Shown here: piece by piece, positions 18,173 through 27,163 of the stretch | How positions within the stretch are numbered: position 1 is the first letter of the stretch | Layout: the number at the start of each line of letters is the position of its first letter | Source: Dechloromonas hankyongensis | GTDB lineage: Bacteria > Pseudomonadota > Gammaproteobacteria > Burkholderiales > Rhodocyclaceae | DNA: 64,000 nt | NCBI RefSeq assembly: GCF_022012295.1 | Contig: NZ_JAKLTN010000002.1 | Coordinates: forward strand, 1,302,001 to 1,366,000 | Direction of reading: 5' to 3' | Made by a program: the position numbers and the translations under genes | The notes under the pieces: model-generated | What the model was told of the DNA's origin: nothing | Seen by the model: the letters and a program-made list of their open reading frames with translations, nothing else | The model's database searches: none

Positions 18173-20691
18173 AGCGCCATGGTCTGCCGGCTGACATCGC
18201 CGACATGGGTGAAGTAACGCATGCCGAGCCAGTCGGAAAGCTGGCCGGCCGCGCTGTCCAGTTCCCGCAGCAGCCGGGCCAGTTCCTCGCAGGGCGAGCA
18301 TTCCTGGCAATGGCTGAATTGCAGGTTCTCCAGGCGGCTCAGATCGAAATTGCGCAGGCGCTCGATGGCGGCCGGCAGGTCGCCGTCGAAATCGGCGCCC
18401 AACTCGCGCTGCATGCGCTCGAGATAGCGGGTCAGGACGCCGGCCTGGAACAGCACGCCGTGCGGATTGCTGTCGTCGAAAACCAGCAGGTCGACGACCG
18501 GCAGCAGTTCGGGCAGGCGCGAATAGCGCGAGCGGTAGGTAATGATCGAGTCAGACAGTTCGAGCAGCCACTCCAGCGAACCGGGCCCGCGCGCCGACGG
18601 CATGCGCAGGAAATGGGCGATGCTTTGCGCCAGGAAGGACAGACGCTCCAGGCGGCGGCCGATGATCAGAAAGCGCCAGCCGTCGTCGCGTGTCATGTTG
18701 TCCATGGCGAAGCCGGTCAGCGACGACGAGACTCCGAGCACGCGATCGAGGAAGGCGATGGCTTCGGTCAGGGTCGGATGCTTTTTCAGCGCCGCCTGCT
18801 GGTCGCGCTGCAGGCGGTTGAGCGAATGCCAGTGGTCGAGCGACAGGCGTTCGCGGACATGGGTCGCCGACCACATCAGGCTGCGGATATTGCCGGCCAG
18901 GCTGCCCGCCTGCTCGGGGTCGTAGATGGCTTCGAGCAGGGCGTGCTCGCTGCCTTCCCGGATTTCGTCATCCTCTTCCGGCGACGGCAGGACACCCAGC
19001 CGCATCGCCATTTCCATGGCCGAAATCACCGCTGGGGTCTTGGCGCCACCGGCTTCGACGACGCGCGACAGGGCGACGCGCAGCATGCGGGCGCTGTTGT
19101 CGAAGCGCTCGGAATAGCGGCCAAGCCAGAAAAGGTTCTCGACCACGCGCGACGACAGGTTGGCGCCGGCCCGCACCAGGTCGCGTACGCCGACAGAGGG
19201 CTTGAGCAGCGTGAATTCGCTGACCGGGCCGTCGGTCAGCACCCAGGTATCCTTCGAGGCGCCGCCGCGCTGCATCGAGATGGTGCGCGTATTGGCGCCG
19301 GTGGCGACGCGGGCAAGGCCGCCCGGCATCACCGAATAGCCGCCGTCGGCATCGCTCACCGCATAGGCGCGCAGGCCGACCGGCCGGGCGAGCAGCCGGC
19401 GCTCGTGCGAGCGGCTCCAGGTCGGCGCCTGCGACAGCTCGATCATTTCCTGGGCGACGTAGGCGTGCGGCCGCGCCTCGATGCGGCGCAGCATCTCGGT
19501 GCGCTCCGCGCCCTTCAGCTCGTAGCCGAAGACCGGATCCATGTGCTGCGTCGGGTAGGCCGGCTTGATGACCAGATCGTCGAAATGCTCCTTGACGTAG
19601 TCCAGCGCCGGTTTTTCGCCGCACCACCAGGTCGCCACCGACGGCATCATCAGCTTTTCGCCGAGCAGGCGCTCGCAGATGGCCGGCAGGAAGCCCATCA
19701 GGGCGCCGGAAGCGAGCAGGCCGCTGCCCAGGGCATTGGCGATGACCACCCGACCGGCGCGCGCCACGTTGAGCAGGCCGGGCACGCCGAGTGCCGATTC
19801 GCCGCGCAGTTCGAGTGGGTCGCAGTAGCTGTCGTCCTGCCGGCGCAGGATGACATGGACGCGCTTCAGGCCGCGCAGGGTTTTCAGATAGACGGTATCG
19901 CCGCGCACCGTCAGGTCCTGCCCCTCGACCAGCGGGAAACCGAGGTAGCGCGCCAGGTAGGCGTGCTCGAAATAGGTTTCGTTGTACGGCCCCGGCGTCA
20001 GCAGCACGATGTGCGGCTGCTCGTCGCCGTCGACCGGCGCCAGCGCGCTCAGGCCGTCGAGCTGGTCGCGGAAGAAGTCGGCGAGGTGCTGGACGTGCAG
20101 GTCGCGGAACATCTCCGGGAAGACGCGCGACACCACCAGCCGGTTTTCCAGCGCATAGCCGGCCCCCGACGGCGCCTGCGTGCGGTCGGCGATCACCCAC
20201 CAGCGGCCGTTCGGCGAGCGTGCCAGATCGACCGCGTAGTTGTGCAGCCAGACGCCGCCCACCGGCTTAACGCCCTGGCAGGGCCACAGGTAGCCGTGCT
20301 GGCCATAGACCAGCGCCGGCGGCAGCAGGCCATCGGCGAGCAGTTTCTGCTCGCCGTACAGATCGGCCAGCATGGCGTTGAGCACGGCGGCGCGCTGGGC
20401 GACGGCGGCCGACACCTCGGCCCATTCGTCGGGCGGGATGATCAGCGGCAGCGGATCGAGCGCCCACGGCCGGTCGGCGCCGCTGGGGTCGGCATAGACG
20501 TTATAGGTGACGCCGTTTTCCTGGATGCGCCGATCGACGAAATCGAGCCGCCGGTGCATTTCGTCGGGGGCCACCGAATCGAGATGGATGAAGAACTGCC
20601 GCCAGTGCGGACGAACGCCGCCCTCCGCCGTCAGCATTTCGTCGTAACGGCGGGAACTCTGGGGATAGATGGCGAGGAGCGTGCGGGCCAT
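18169..20691 (-). CDS. Fusion of circularly permuted type 2 ATP-grasp and alpha-E (DUF403) domains
   Basis: 840 residues. The N-terminal part (about 1-490) is a circularly permuted ATP-grasp of the DUF404/DUF407 type, with GGVWLHNYAVDLARSPNGRWWVI, VLLTPGPYNETYFEHAYLARY and VIKPAYPTQHMDPVFG stretches. The C-terminal part (about 515-835) is an alpha-E domain starting LSSRVVENLFWLGRYSERFDN, all-helical. The family is predicted to ligate amino acids or peptides using ATP. In the second locus at 47-49.5 kb the two domains are separate genes, so this is a genuine fusion. It lies between the two transglutaminase genes. Confidence 0.9.
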   Translation of the reverse strand: MARTLLAIYPQSSRRYDEMLTAEGGVRPHWRQFFIHLDSVAPDEMHRRLDFVDRRIQENGVTYNVYADPSGADRPWALDPLPLIIPPDEWAEVSAAVAQRAAVLNAMLADLYGEQKLLADGLLPPALVYGQHGYLWPCQGVKPVGGVWLHNYAVDLARSPNGRWWVIADRTQAPSGAGYALENRLVVSRVFPEMFRDLHVQHLADFFRDQLDGLSALAPVDGDEQPHIVLLTPGPYNETYFEHAYLARYLGFPLVEGQDLTVRGDTVYLKTLRGLKRVHVILRRQDDSYCDPLELRGESALGVPGLLNVARAGRVVIANALGSGLLASGALMGFLPAICERLLGEKLMMPSVATWWCGEKPALDYVKEHFDDLVIKPAYPTQHMDPVFGYELKGAERTEMLRRIEARPHAYVAQEMIELSQAPTWSRSHERRLLARPVGLRAYAVSDADGGYSVMPGGLARVATGANTRTISMQRGGASKDTWVLTDGPVSEFTLLKPSVGVRDLVRAGANLSSRVVENLFWLGRYSERFDNSARMLRVALSRVVEAGGAKTPAVISAMEMAMRLGVLPSPEEDDEIREGSEHALLEAIYDPEQAGSLAGNIRSLMWSATHVRERLSLDHWHSLNRLQRDQQAALKKHPTLTEAIAFLDRVLGVSSSLTGFAMDNMTRDDGWRFLIIGRRLERLSFLAQSIAHFLRMPSARGPGSLEWLLELSDSIITYRSRYSRLPELLPVVDLLVFDDSNPHGVLFQAGVLTRYLERMQRELGADFDGDLPAAIERLRNFDLSRLENLQFSHCQECSPCEELARLLRELDSAAGQLSDWLGMRYFTHVGDVSRQTMAL

Positions 20692-20767
20692 TGAGCCTTG
20701 TCTGACGCGAACAGGCCGGATTCGGCTTACTGCCGGCCTGCAGGTGCGCGGGACGCGTTAATTGGGG

Positions 20768-23700
20768 TCAAAAACGGCGCAAGTCTAGCGTAAACGGGTG
20801 TTCGGCGCTGACCGCCACCGGCTTGGCGACGACCGTTCCCGGCGTATGCCCGAAGCGGAAGAAGCGCGCCAGACGGCGGCTTTCGGCTTCGTAGGCATTG
20901 ACCGGGAAGACCTCGTAATTGCGGCCGCCCGGGTGAGCCACATGGTATTGGCAGCCGCCCAGCGAACGCAGCATCCAGGTATCGACGATGTCGAAAACCA
21001 GCGGCGCATGGACACCGATGGTCGGATGCAGGCACGAGCCCGGCTGCCAGGCCCGGTAGCGCACGCCGGCGACGAATTCGCCATTGGTGCCGGTGGCGGT
21101 GAGCGGTACCGGCTCGCCGTTGCAGGTCAGCACGTAGCGGTCCGGCGCCATGCCCTTGACCTTGACCTGAACGCGCTCGACCGACGAATCGACGTAGCGC
21201 ACCGTGGTGCCGGCCGCCCCCTCCTCGCCCATGACGTGCCAGGGTTCCAGCGCGTGGCGCAATTCGAATTCGATGCCCCTGACGGCGAAATCGCCGTATT
21301 TCGGGAAACGGAATTCGAAATGCGGGGCGAACCATTCCTGCTTGAAGGGGTAGCCGGCCTGCTGCATTTCTTCCATCACATCGGCGAAATCCTGGGCGAC
21401 GAAATGCGGCAGCATGAAGCGGTCGTGCAGCTCCGTACCCCAGCGGGCGAGGCGTTGCGGCGCGTAGGGTTCTTCCCAGAAGCGGGCGACCAGCCCGCGC
21501 AGCAGCAGTTGCTGGGCCAGCGACATGCGGGCGTGCGGCGGCATTTCGAAAGCACGCAGTTCGAGCAGGCCGAGACGGCCGGTCGTGCTGTCCGGCGAGT
21601 ACAGCTTGTCGATGCAGAATTCGGCGCGGTGCGTGTTGCCGGTGACGTCGATGAGCAGGTTGCGCAGCACGCGGTCGACCAGCCAGGGCGCGATGTAACC
21701 GCTCACGGGCGGAATCTGCTTGAAGGCGATTTCCATCTCGTAGAGCGAGTCGTTGCGCGCCTCGTCGATGCGCGGTGCCTGGCTGGTCGGCCCGATGAAC
21801 AGGCCGGAGAACAGGTAGGACAGGCTGGGATGGTTGTGCCAGTAAGCGATCAGGCTGCGCAGCAGGTCCGGCCGGCGGAGGAAGGGCGAGTCGTTCGGCG
21901 TGGCACCGCCGAGCACGAAGTGGTTGCCGCCGCCGGTGCCGGTATGGCGGCCGTCGATCATGAATTTCTCGGTGGTCAGCCGCGTGTAATAGGCCGACTC
22001 ATAGAGATGGGTGGTCTGGTCCACCAGCTGGTCCCAACTGCGGGCCGGATGGATGTTGACCTCGATGACGCCAGGGTCGGGTGTAACGCGGAAATGCGTC
22101 AATCGGGGATCGGACGGCGGTTCGTAGCCCTCCATGATGACCGGCAGTTGCATTTCCTCGGCCGTCGCCTCGACGGCGGCGACGACTTCCAAGTAGTCCT
22201 CCAGTTTCTGGGTCGGCGGCATGAAGACGTACAGCTTGCCGCCACGCGGCTCGGCGCACATCGCCTGGCGGGTGATCCAGCCGGCGGACTCCTTGAAGCC
22301 GGGCGCGGTATCGGCCGGCTTGTCCCACGGATGGCCCTTGCCGCCTTGGTCACCGATGCCGCCCCGACCGAAAGCCGGGCTCTGCATGCGCACCTGGGCG
22401 CGCGCCGGCGCCTGCCCGGCGCGCTGCCCCCTGGCCGCCGCCATGTACTCGGCGTGGCTGGCCAGCGGTGCCTGCGCCATCTCGGCATCGGGCGCATTGA
22501 CGTAGGGGTAGTCGCTCTGCGCCGTCCACGGCTGCGAATCGAGCGGCAGGCGATAGCCGAGCGGCGAATCGCCGGGGAACAGGTAGCAGCGCTCGCTGCG
22601 CAGGAACCACGGGCCGGTCTGCCACTGCTCGGAAACGTTCTTCATGATGGGCAGGACGTGGCCGACGGTATGGGTCATACCCTGCGTGAACACCTTCATC
22701 AGGCGTTCGCGTTCGAGCGGATCGTCCACCCGCGAATCGAAGGGATCGACGTTGCCCGGCAGGCGCCGTTCGCGCCACAGGTAGTAATAGACGTCCTCGT
22801 AGGCCGGGAAGACGTGTTCGGCGGTAACGCCCAGGCGCTCGGCGACCTGCTTCAGGAAACGGCCGGCCTGCTCGGCGCTGGCGCCGTAGTCCTTGCGTTC
22901 GTCGGCATAGAGGTCTGGTGCGTTCCAGATCGGCTCGCCGTCCTTGCGCCAGAAGCAGTTCAGCGACCAGCGCGGCAGCTGTTCGCCGGGATACCACTTG
23001 CCCTGGCCGAAATGCATCAGGCCGTGGGGGGCGTATTTTTCGCGCAGGCGATGGAAGATTTCCGCCGCGTAGAAGCGCTTGGTCGGGCCGAGGGCGGCGG
23101 TATTCCATTCGGCGCCGTCCGGGTCGTCGCTGGCGACGAAGGTCGGCTCGCCGCCCTGGGTGAGGCGCACGTCCATGGCCTGCAGCTTGGCGTCGATGGC
23201 GTGGCCGAGACCTTCGATCTCGACCCATTGCTCGTCGGTGTACGGCTTGGTGACGCGCGGCGCTTCCCATACTCGGGTGACCTGCATGTGGTGGACGAAT
23301 TCGGTTTCGCACTCGTCGATGCCGCCGGTGACCGGCGCCGCCGAGGCCGGTTCCGGCGTGCAGGCGAGCGGGATGTGGCCTTCGCCGGCGAACAGGCCGG
23401 AGGTCGGGTCGAGGCCGACCCAGCCGGCGCCCGGCAGATAGACCTCGGCCCAGGCGTGCAGGTCGGTGAAGTCGGCTTCCGGGCCGGACGGACCGTCGAG
23501 CGACTTGACGTCCGGTGTCAGTTGGATCAGGTAGCCGGAAACGAAACGGGCGGCCAGGCCGAGATGGCGCAGGATCTGCACCAGCAGCCAGGCCGAGTCG
23601 CGGCACGAGCCGGTCTTCCTGGTCAGCGTTTCATCGGGCGTCTGCACCCCCGGCTCCATCCGGATGGTGTAGCCGATCGCCTGCTGCACCTGGGCATTGA

Positions 23701-24142
23701 GGGCGACCAGGAAATCGACGCTGCGCTTCTTTGCCAGCGGAATGCCCGCCACGTAGGCATCGAACAGTTTGCCGCCGGGCACCTTGTACAGATAAGGCGT
23801 CAGCTCGTGGCGCTGCCAGTCCTCGTACTGAAAGGGGAATTCCTCGGCATGCGGTTCGAGGAAGAAGTCGAAGGGATTGATGACCGACATCTCGGCCACC
23901 AGATCGACCTCGAAGCGGAACTGGCGGGTCTTTTCCGGAAAGACCAGGCGGGCCAGGTAATTGCCCTGCGGGTCCTGCTGCCAGTTGATGAAATGGGCTT
24001 CCGGCGTCACCTTCAGCGAATACGACAGGATGCGGCTCCGCGAATGCGGACAGGGGCGCAGGCGGATGATCTGCGGCCCGAGGTTGACCAGGCGGTCGTA
24101 GGAATAGTGGGTGACGTGATTGAGGGCGACGTGTATGGACAC
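20768..24142 (-). CDS. Large transglutaminase-like protein with C-terminal DUF2126
   Basis: 1124 residues from GTG 24142, preceded by GGAG seven nt upstream. The N-terminal domain (about 1-130) and transglutaminase core (about 140-290) carry the catalytic Cys in TRKTGSCRDSAWLL, His in DLHAWAEVYLPG and Asp in GLDPTSGL. The remaining ~800 residues form the DUF2126 region, with GGEPTFVASDD, GQGKWYPGEQLPRW, HTGTGGGNHFVLGG and DKLYSPDSTTGRLGLLELRAFEMPPH (split over about residues 850-990). Full length for the family. It is the first gene of the operon. The frame remains open upstream to 24949 but that part is antisense to the phasin gene and does not resemble a protein. Confidence 0.9.
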   Translation of the reverse strand: MSIHVALNHVTHYSYDRLVNLGPQIIRLRPCPHSRSRILSYSLKVTPEAHFINWQQDPQGNYLARLVFPEKTRQFRFEVDLVAEMSVINPFDFFLEPHAEEFPFQYEDWQRHELTPYLYKVPGGKLFDAYVAGIPLAKKRSVDFLVALNAQVQQAIGYTIRMEPGVQTPDETLTRKTGSCRDSAWLLVQILRHLGLAARFVSGYLIQLTPDVKSLDGPSGPEADFTDLHAWAEVYLPGAGWVGLDPTSGLFAGEGHIPLACTPEPASAAPVTGGIDECETEFVHHMQVTRVWEAPRVTKPYTDEQWVEIEGLGHAIDAKLQAMDVRLTQGGEPTFVASDDPDGAEWNTAALGPTKRFYAAEIFHRLREKYAPHGLMHFGQGKWYPGEQLPRWSLNCFWRKDGEPIWNAPDLYADERKDYGASAEQAGRFLKQVAERLGVTAEHVFPAYEDVYYYLWRERRLPGNVDPFDSRVDDPLERERLMKVFTQGMTHTVGHVLPIMKNVSEQWQTGPWFLRSERCYLFPGDSPLGYRLPLDSQPWTAQSDYPYVNAPDAEMAQAPLASHAEYMAAARGQRAGQAPARAQVRMQSPAFGRGGIGDQGGKGHPWDKPADTAPGFKESAGWITRQAMCAEPRGGKLYVFMPPTQKLEDYLEVVAAVEATAEEMQLPVIMEGYEPPSDPRLTHFRVTPDPGVIEVNIHPARSWDQLVDQTTHLYESAYYTRLTTEKFMIDGRHTGTGGGNHFVLGGATPNDSPFLRRPDLLRSLIAYWHNHPSLSYLFSGLFIGPTSQAPRIDEARNDSLYEMEIAFKQIPPVSGYIAPWLVDRVLRNLLIDVTGNTHRAEFCIDKLYSPDSTTGRLGLLELRAFEMPPHARMSLAQQLLLRGLVARFWEEPYAPQRLARWGTELHDRFMLPHFVAQDFADVMEEMQQAGYPFKQEWFAPHFEFRFPKYGDFAVRGIEFELRHALEPWHVMGEEGAAGTTVRYVDSSVERVQVKVKGMAPDRYVLTCNGEPVPLTATGTNGEFVAGVRYRAWQPGSCLHPTIGVHAPLVFDIVDTWMLRSLGGCQYHVAHPGGRNYEVFPVNAYEAESRRLARFFRFGHTPGTVVAKPVAVSAEHPFTLDLRRF

Positions 24143-24252
24143 GGTGGGTCTCCGGAAAGATGACTGAGGCCCTAAAAGCAAGACACGAACCAGCCCGCAA
24201 ACCGGCGTTATTGGCATGACATGCCCCCTGCGGCGCACCCAATGCAGGCTTG

Positions 24253-24264
24253 CTGCGAGCGCAG
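24253..24264. promoter_or_regulatory. Candidate PhaR-type site CTGC-N4-GCAG
   Basis: CTGCGAGCGCAG, a perfect inverted repeat, lies 152 nt upstream of the phasin start. From memory, PhaR repressors of alpha- and betaproteobacteria recognise TGC-rich dyads of the CTGC-N3/4-GCAG kind. The 11-mer GCAGTGCACCA begins here (24261) and recurs at 24338. Confidence 0.4.
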
Positions 24265-24333
24265 TGCACCAGCATGGGGCATGGCCGCACCATGCGCCGA
24301 GGCGCTCGGCTATGCCGCCCTGAAAACTTATTT

Positions 24334-24348
24334 TGTTGCAGTGCACCA
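24334..24348. promoter_or_regulatory. Imperfect dyad shared with second phasin promoter region
   Basis: TGTTGCAGTGCACCA, with core TGC-AGT-GCA, lies about 70 nt upstream of the first phasin start. It matches TGTTGCAATGCAACA at 44702 upstream of the second phasin at 13 of 15 positions. A candidate operator for the polyhydroxyalkanoate-responsive repressor PhaR. Confidence 0.5.
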
Positions 24349-24415
24349 TTTTTGCCAGAAGTACTCTATACTGTGTCCGAACACATCGATTCCCCACTCT
24401 TTTCAGGAGACAGCA

Positions 24416-24931
24416 ATGTCCATCAACACCGAACAATTCACCGCCGCCAACAAGGCCACCGTCGACTCCCTGCTGGCTGTCGCCAACACCGCCCTGGCCT
24501 CGGCCGAGCGCATCGCCGCCCTGAACCTGAACGCTGCGCGCAGCGCCCTGGAAGACACCGCTTCCGGCGTCCAGTCCGTGCTCGCCGCCAAGGACCCGCA
24601 AGCCGCTTTCGCCGCCCAGAAGGCCCTGGCTCAGCCGGCCGTCGACAAGGCTGTCGCCTACGGCAAGTCGGTGTACGAAATCACCAGCCAGACCCAGCAG
24701 GAACTGGCCAAGATGGTTGAAGCCCAATTCGGCGACTTCCAGAAGTCCGTTGCCGGCCTGGTCGACCTGGCCGCCAAGTCCGCTCCGGCCGGTTCCGAAG
24801 GTGCCGTCGCCGCCATCCAGAACGCCATCGCCGCCGCCAACTCGGCTTTCGGCAACATGAACGCCGTCGCCAAGCAATTCGCCGACGCCGCTCAAGCCAA
24901 CATCGCCGCAGTGACCAAGAAAGTTCGCTAA
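24416..24931 (+). CDS. phaP: Phasin family protein (copy 1)
   Basis: 171 residues, Ala-rich and mostly helical, starting MSINTEQFTAANKATVDSLL. It belongs to the Phasin_2 family that coats polyhydroxyalkanoate granules. It is closely related to the protein at 44783-45325: the first 35 residues and the VDKAVAYGKSVYEI / KMVEAQFG.FQK segments are nearly the same. The ATG at 24416 is preceded by CAGGAGACAGCA. An intrinsic terminator follows. The TGC-rich dyads upstream suggest control by a PhaR-like repressor. I infer granule binding from family only. Confidence 0.92.
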   Translation: MSINTEQFTAANKATVDSLLAVANTALASAERIAALNLNAARSALEDTASGVQSVLAAKDPQAAFAAQKALAQPAVDKAVAYGKSVYEITSQTQQELAKMVEAQFGDFQKSVAGLVDLAAKSAPAGSEGAVAAIQNAIAAANSAFGNMNAVAKQFADAAQANIAAVTKKVR

Positions 24932-24955
24932 ATCGCTGCCGTAAGGCAAAATGCG

Positions 24956-24984
24956 AGGCCCTGCGCAGTCGGCAGGGCCTTTTT
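24956..24984 (+). terminator. Intrinsic terminator after phasin 1
   Basis: A perfect 9-bp stem, AGGCCCTGC and GCAGGGCCT, with a 7-nt loop is followed by TTTT. It ends the phasin transcript. Confidence 0.85.
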
Positions 24985-25024
24985 ACTGTCCAACAACGAG
25001 CCATCGAGACGAATGGAGAAGCGC

Positions 25025-25219
25025 ATGTCTGACCAGGACATCGACCGACAAGCCGAACGCATGCTGGAAGCAGCCCTCGGCGGCATGACGCCGCACCAGG
25101 CGCTGCTCGAATCCTCGCGCGCCGAGAGTGCCGACGTGACCGCCCGCACCGCCGCCATCGCCAAAAACCGCGAACGCGCGCTGAAACTGTTGGCCGCCCT
25201 CGAAGGATCGCTGGACTGA
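25025..25219 (+). CDS. Small hypothetical protein, 64 residues
   Basis: I do not recognise a family. The predicted protein starts MSDQDIDRQAERMLEAALGG, is hydrophilic and largely helical, and ends LKLLAALEGSLD. The ATG at 25025 follows GGAGAAGCGC, a good ribosome site; an in-frame ATG at 25013 has no such site. It has normal codon use for the region and lies 40 nt after the phasin terminator. It may be a small helical regulator or partner protein, but nothing shows this. Confidence 0.55.
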   Translation: MSDQDIDRQAERMLEAALGGMTPHQALLESSRAESADVTARTAAIAKNRERALKLLAALEGSLD

Positions 25220-25422
25220 GCGCATTCCCGACGGCGCCAAGACGCCATCGTCGCCACCAGCCCTACCACTCGATATAAGCAACCAAACATCTGACCGACA
25301 GTCCAAATCTGTGGACTGGCGTTGACGGAAGCCAACCGGGCACCTAGCGTGAACCAGGAACGCGGTGTCGGCGGCTGAGTCGGCGCCACCCTTTTCGATG
25401 AAGTCCGGCACGAGGGGTTTTG

Positions 25423-27069
25423 GTGAGCAGTAACCCGGCGGATGCAGCGCAGTGCGGCGAGAACGGCCCGTTGGCGGGGGCGTGTGGGAACGCGCATGCC
25501 AAAGGCCCGGAACGCCATATCTCGCTGCGCACCAGCCTGATCACCCTGGTTCTGGTCTGCATACTGCCCGGCGTGGCGTTCAGTGCCTATCTGGTCTACG
25601 CCAACTACCAGCTGGAAAAACAGAAAATCACCCGCGAGACGGAATTGCTCGCCGGCCAGATCCTGGTCGAACTGGATCGCGAACTGTCGGCCATGGAATC
25701 CGGCCTGCGCGTGCTGGCCACCGCCGACTCGTTGAAAAGCGGCGATCTGCAGCGCTTCCACCAGACTGCCCGCGCCGCGCTGAAGTCGCAGATGGCGTAC
25801 AACTATTTCCTGATCGACCGCGAGGGCCGTCAGGTAATCAACACCCTGCGCCCGCCGTGGGCGGCACTGCCGGCGACGGGCAATCCGCCGCAACTGGAGG
25901 AGGTTTTCCGTTCCGGGAAGACGGTCTTGACCGACCTGTTCGACGGACCGGTCACCGGCAAGCCGACCATCGCGCTGGGCGTGCCGGTCTACGGCAAGAG
26001 CGGCGAAATCATCTATGCCCTCAATGTCGGCCTGCAGCCGGATTATCTGACCGGGCTGTTGAAGCGCCAGGCCCTTCCCAAAGGCTGGATGGCCGCCATC
26101 ATCGACGGCGCCGGCACCATCGTCGGCCGCACGCGCGACGCCGAGCGTTTTGTCGGCCAGAAGGTCGTTCCCGAGCTGCGCGAGCGTCTGGACAACAGCC
26201 GCTACGGCTCGCTGGCGGTTTCGTCCAAGGAAGGCATACCGGTCACTACCGCCTATGCCCGTTCGGCGCTGTGGAACTGGAGCGTCGCCACCGGGGCGCC
26301 CAAGTCGCTGGTCGAGGGCGAAATGTTCCGGCTGTTCGCCGGCATCGCGCTGGCCGCGCTGATCTTCATCGTCATCGGCACCTGGCTCGCGGTGCGCATC
26401 ACGCGGCGGGTGGTTTCCTCGGTCGAGTACCTCAACGACGCCGCCCTCGCCCTGCGCGAAGGCAAGCCGCTGACCCTGCCCAAGGTGCAGCTGTACGAGG
26501 CCGAGGCGGTCGGCCACGCCATCGTTCAGGCCTCGCACCTGATGGCCAAGGTGCATCACCGCGCCTACCACGACCCGCTGACCGAACTGGGCAACCGCTC
26601 GCTGTTCTACGAACTGGTCCAGCACCAGTTGGCCGTCGTCGATCGGGAAAGCGGCAGCCTGGCCATCCTGGCCATCGATCTCGACAATTTCAAGGTGGTC
26701 AATGACGAGGAGGGGCACGCCGCCGGCGACCACCTGCTCGAAGTGGTCGCCCGCCGCATCGAAGGGACGATACGCGCTTCGGATGCCGCAGCGCGCATGG
26801 GCGGCGACGAGTTCGCCATCCTGCTTTTCGACGCCGACCAGTGCAGCGCCGAGGAAACCGCCCAGCGCCTGGTCGCCCGCCTGTCGGAACCCTACGACGG
26901 CGTCCAATGCTATGTCACCGCGAGCATAGGCATCGCCGTCTATCCCGCCGCCGGCAACGATCTCGGCGAATTGCTCGAAAATGCCGACCGCGCGCTGTAC
27001 GCGGCCAAGCGCAGCGGCCGCAACACCTTCTGCCTGGCCGGCTGCCGGGAGCAGGCCAAGGCTTCCTGA
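25423..27069 (+). CDS. Membrane-bound diguanylate cyclase with periplasmic Cache-like sensor
   Basis: About 548 residues. After an N-terminal cytoplasmic stretch comes a membrane segment near residues 40-62 (LVLVCILPGVAFSAYLVYA), a periplasmic double-Cache-like region to about residue 295, a second membrane segment near 300-325 (LFAGIALAALIFIVIGTWLAV), a short HAMP-like linker and a GGDEF domain (about 380-545) with intact active site MGGDEFAILLFDAD. The family makes c-di-GMP from two GTP. No EAL or HD-GYP domain is present. The GTG at 25423, preceded by GAGGGG, is the preferred start. It could oppose the HD-GYP protein at 10-11 kb. Confidence 0.88.
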   Translation: MSSNPADAAQCGENGPLAGACGNAHAKGPERHISLRTSLITLVLVCILPGVAFSAYLVYANYQLEKQKITRETELLAGQILVELDRELSAMESGLRVLATADSLKSGDLQRFHQTARAALKSQMAYNYFLIDREGRQVINTLRPPWAALPATGNPPQLEEVFRSGKTVLTDLFDGPVTGKPTIALGVPVYGKSGEIIYALNVGLQPDYLTGLLKRQALPKGWMAAIIDGAGTIVGRTRDAERFVGQKVVPELRERLDNSRYGSLAVSSKEGIPVTTAYARSALWNWSVATGAPKSLVEGEMFRLFAGIALAALIFIVIGTWLAVRITRRVVSSVEYLNDAALALREGKPLTLPKVQLYEAEAVGHAIVQASHLMAKVHHRAYHDPLTELGNRSLFYELVQHQLAVVDRESGSLAILAIDLDNFKVVNDEEGHAAGDHLLEVVARRIEGTIRASDAAARMGGDEFAILLFDADQCSAEETAQRLVARLSEPYDGVQCYVTASIGIAVYPAAGNDLGELLENADRALYAAKRSGRNTFCLAGCREQAKAS

Positions 27070-27163
27070 CGACGGTACCCGGCCGGAGCGCAGGCAATTT
27101 CCGATTGTTCGATAGCCGGCCGTCCGCTATCCTCCAGCCCGCAGCCACGCCCGGGGAATAGTC

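Noticed and set aside
18205-20694. An 829-codon open frame on the plus strand opposite the ATP-grasp/alpha-E fusion.
   Set aside because: Same reason: antisense shadow in high-GC DNA; the minus-strand product has clear family motifs.
20798-24163. A 1121-codon open frame on the plus strand opposite the DUF2126 transglutaminase.
   Set aside because: It is rich in Arg, Gly, His and Gln without any known domain, and mirrors the codon pattern of the real minus-strand gene. The minus strand encodes a full-length recognised protein.
24343-24372. TATACT at 24367 as part of a -35/-10 promoter for phasin 1.
   Set aside because: The nearest TTG-containing -35 candidates give spacers of 9 or 24 nt, so no pair fits well; the -10 may be real but I do not call a full promoter.
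24143-24949. N-terminal extension of the DUF2126 transglutaminase frame by about 270 residues.
   Set aside because: The extension is antisense to the phasin gene, lacks similarity to anything, and a GTG with a good ribosome site sits at 24142 exactly at the start of the conserved domain.
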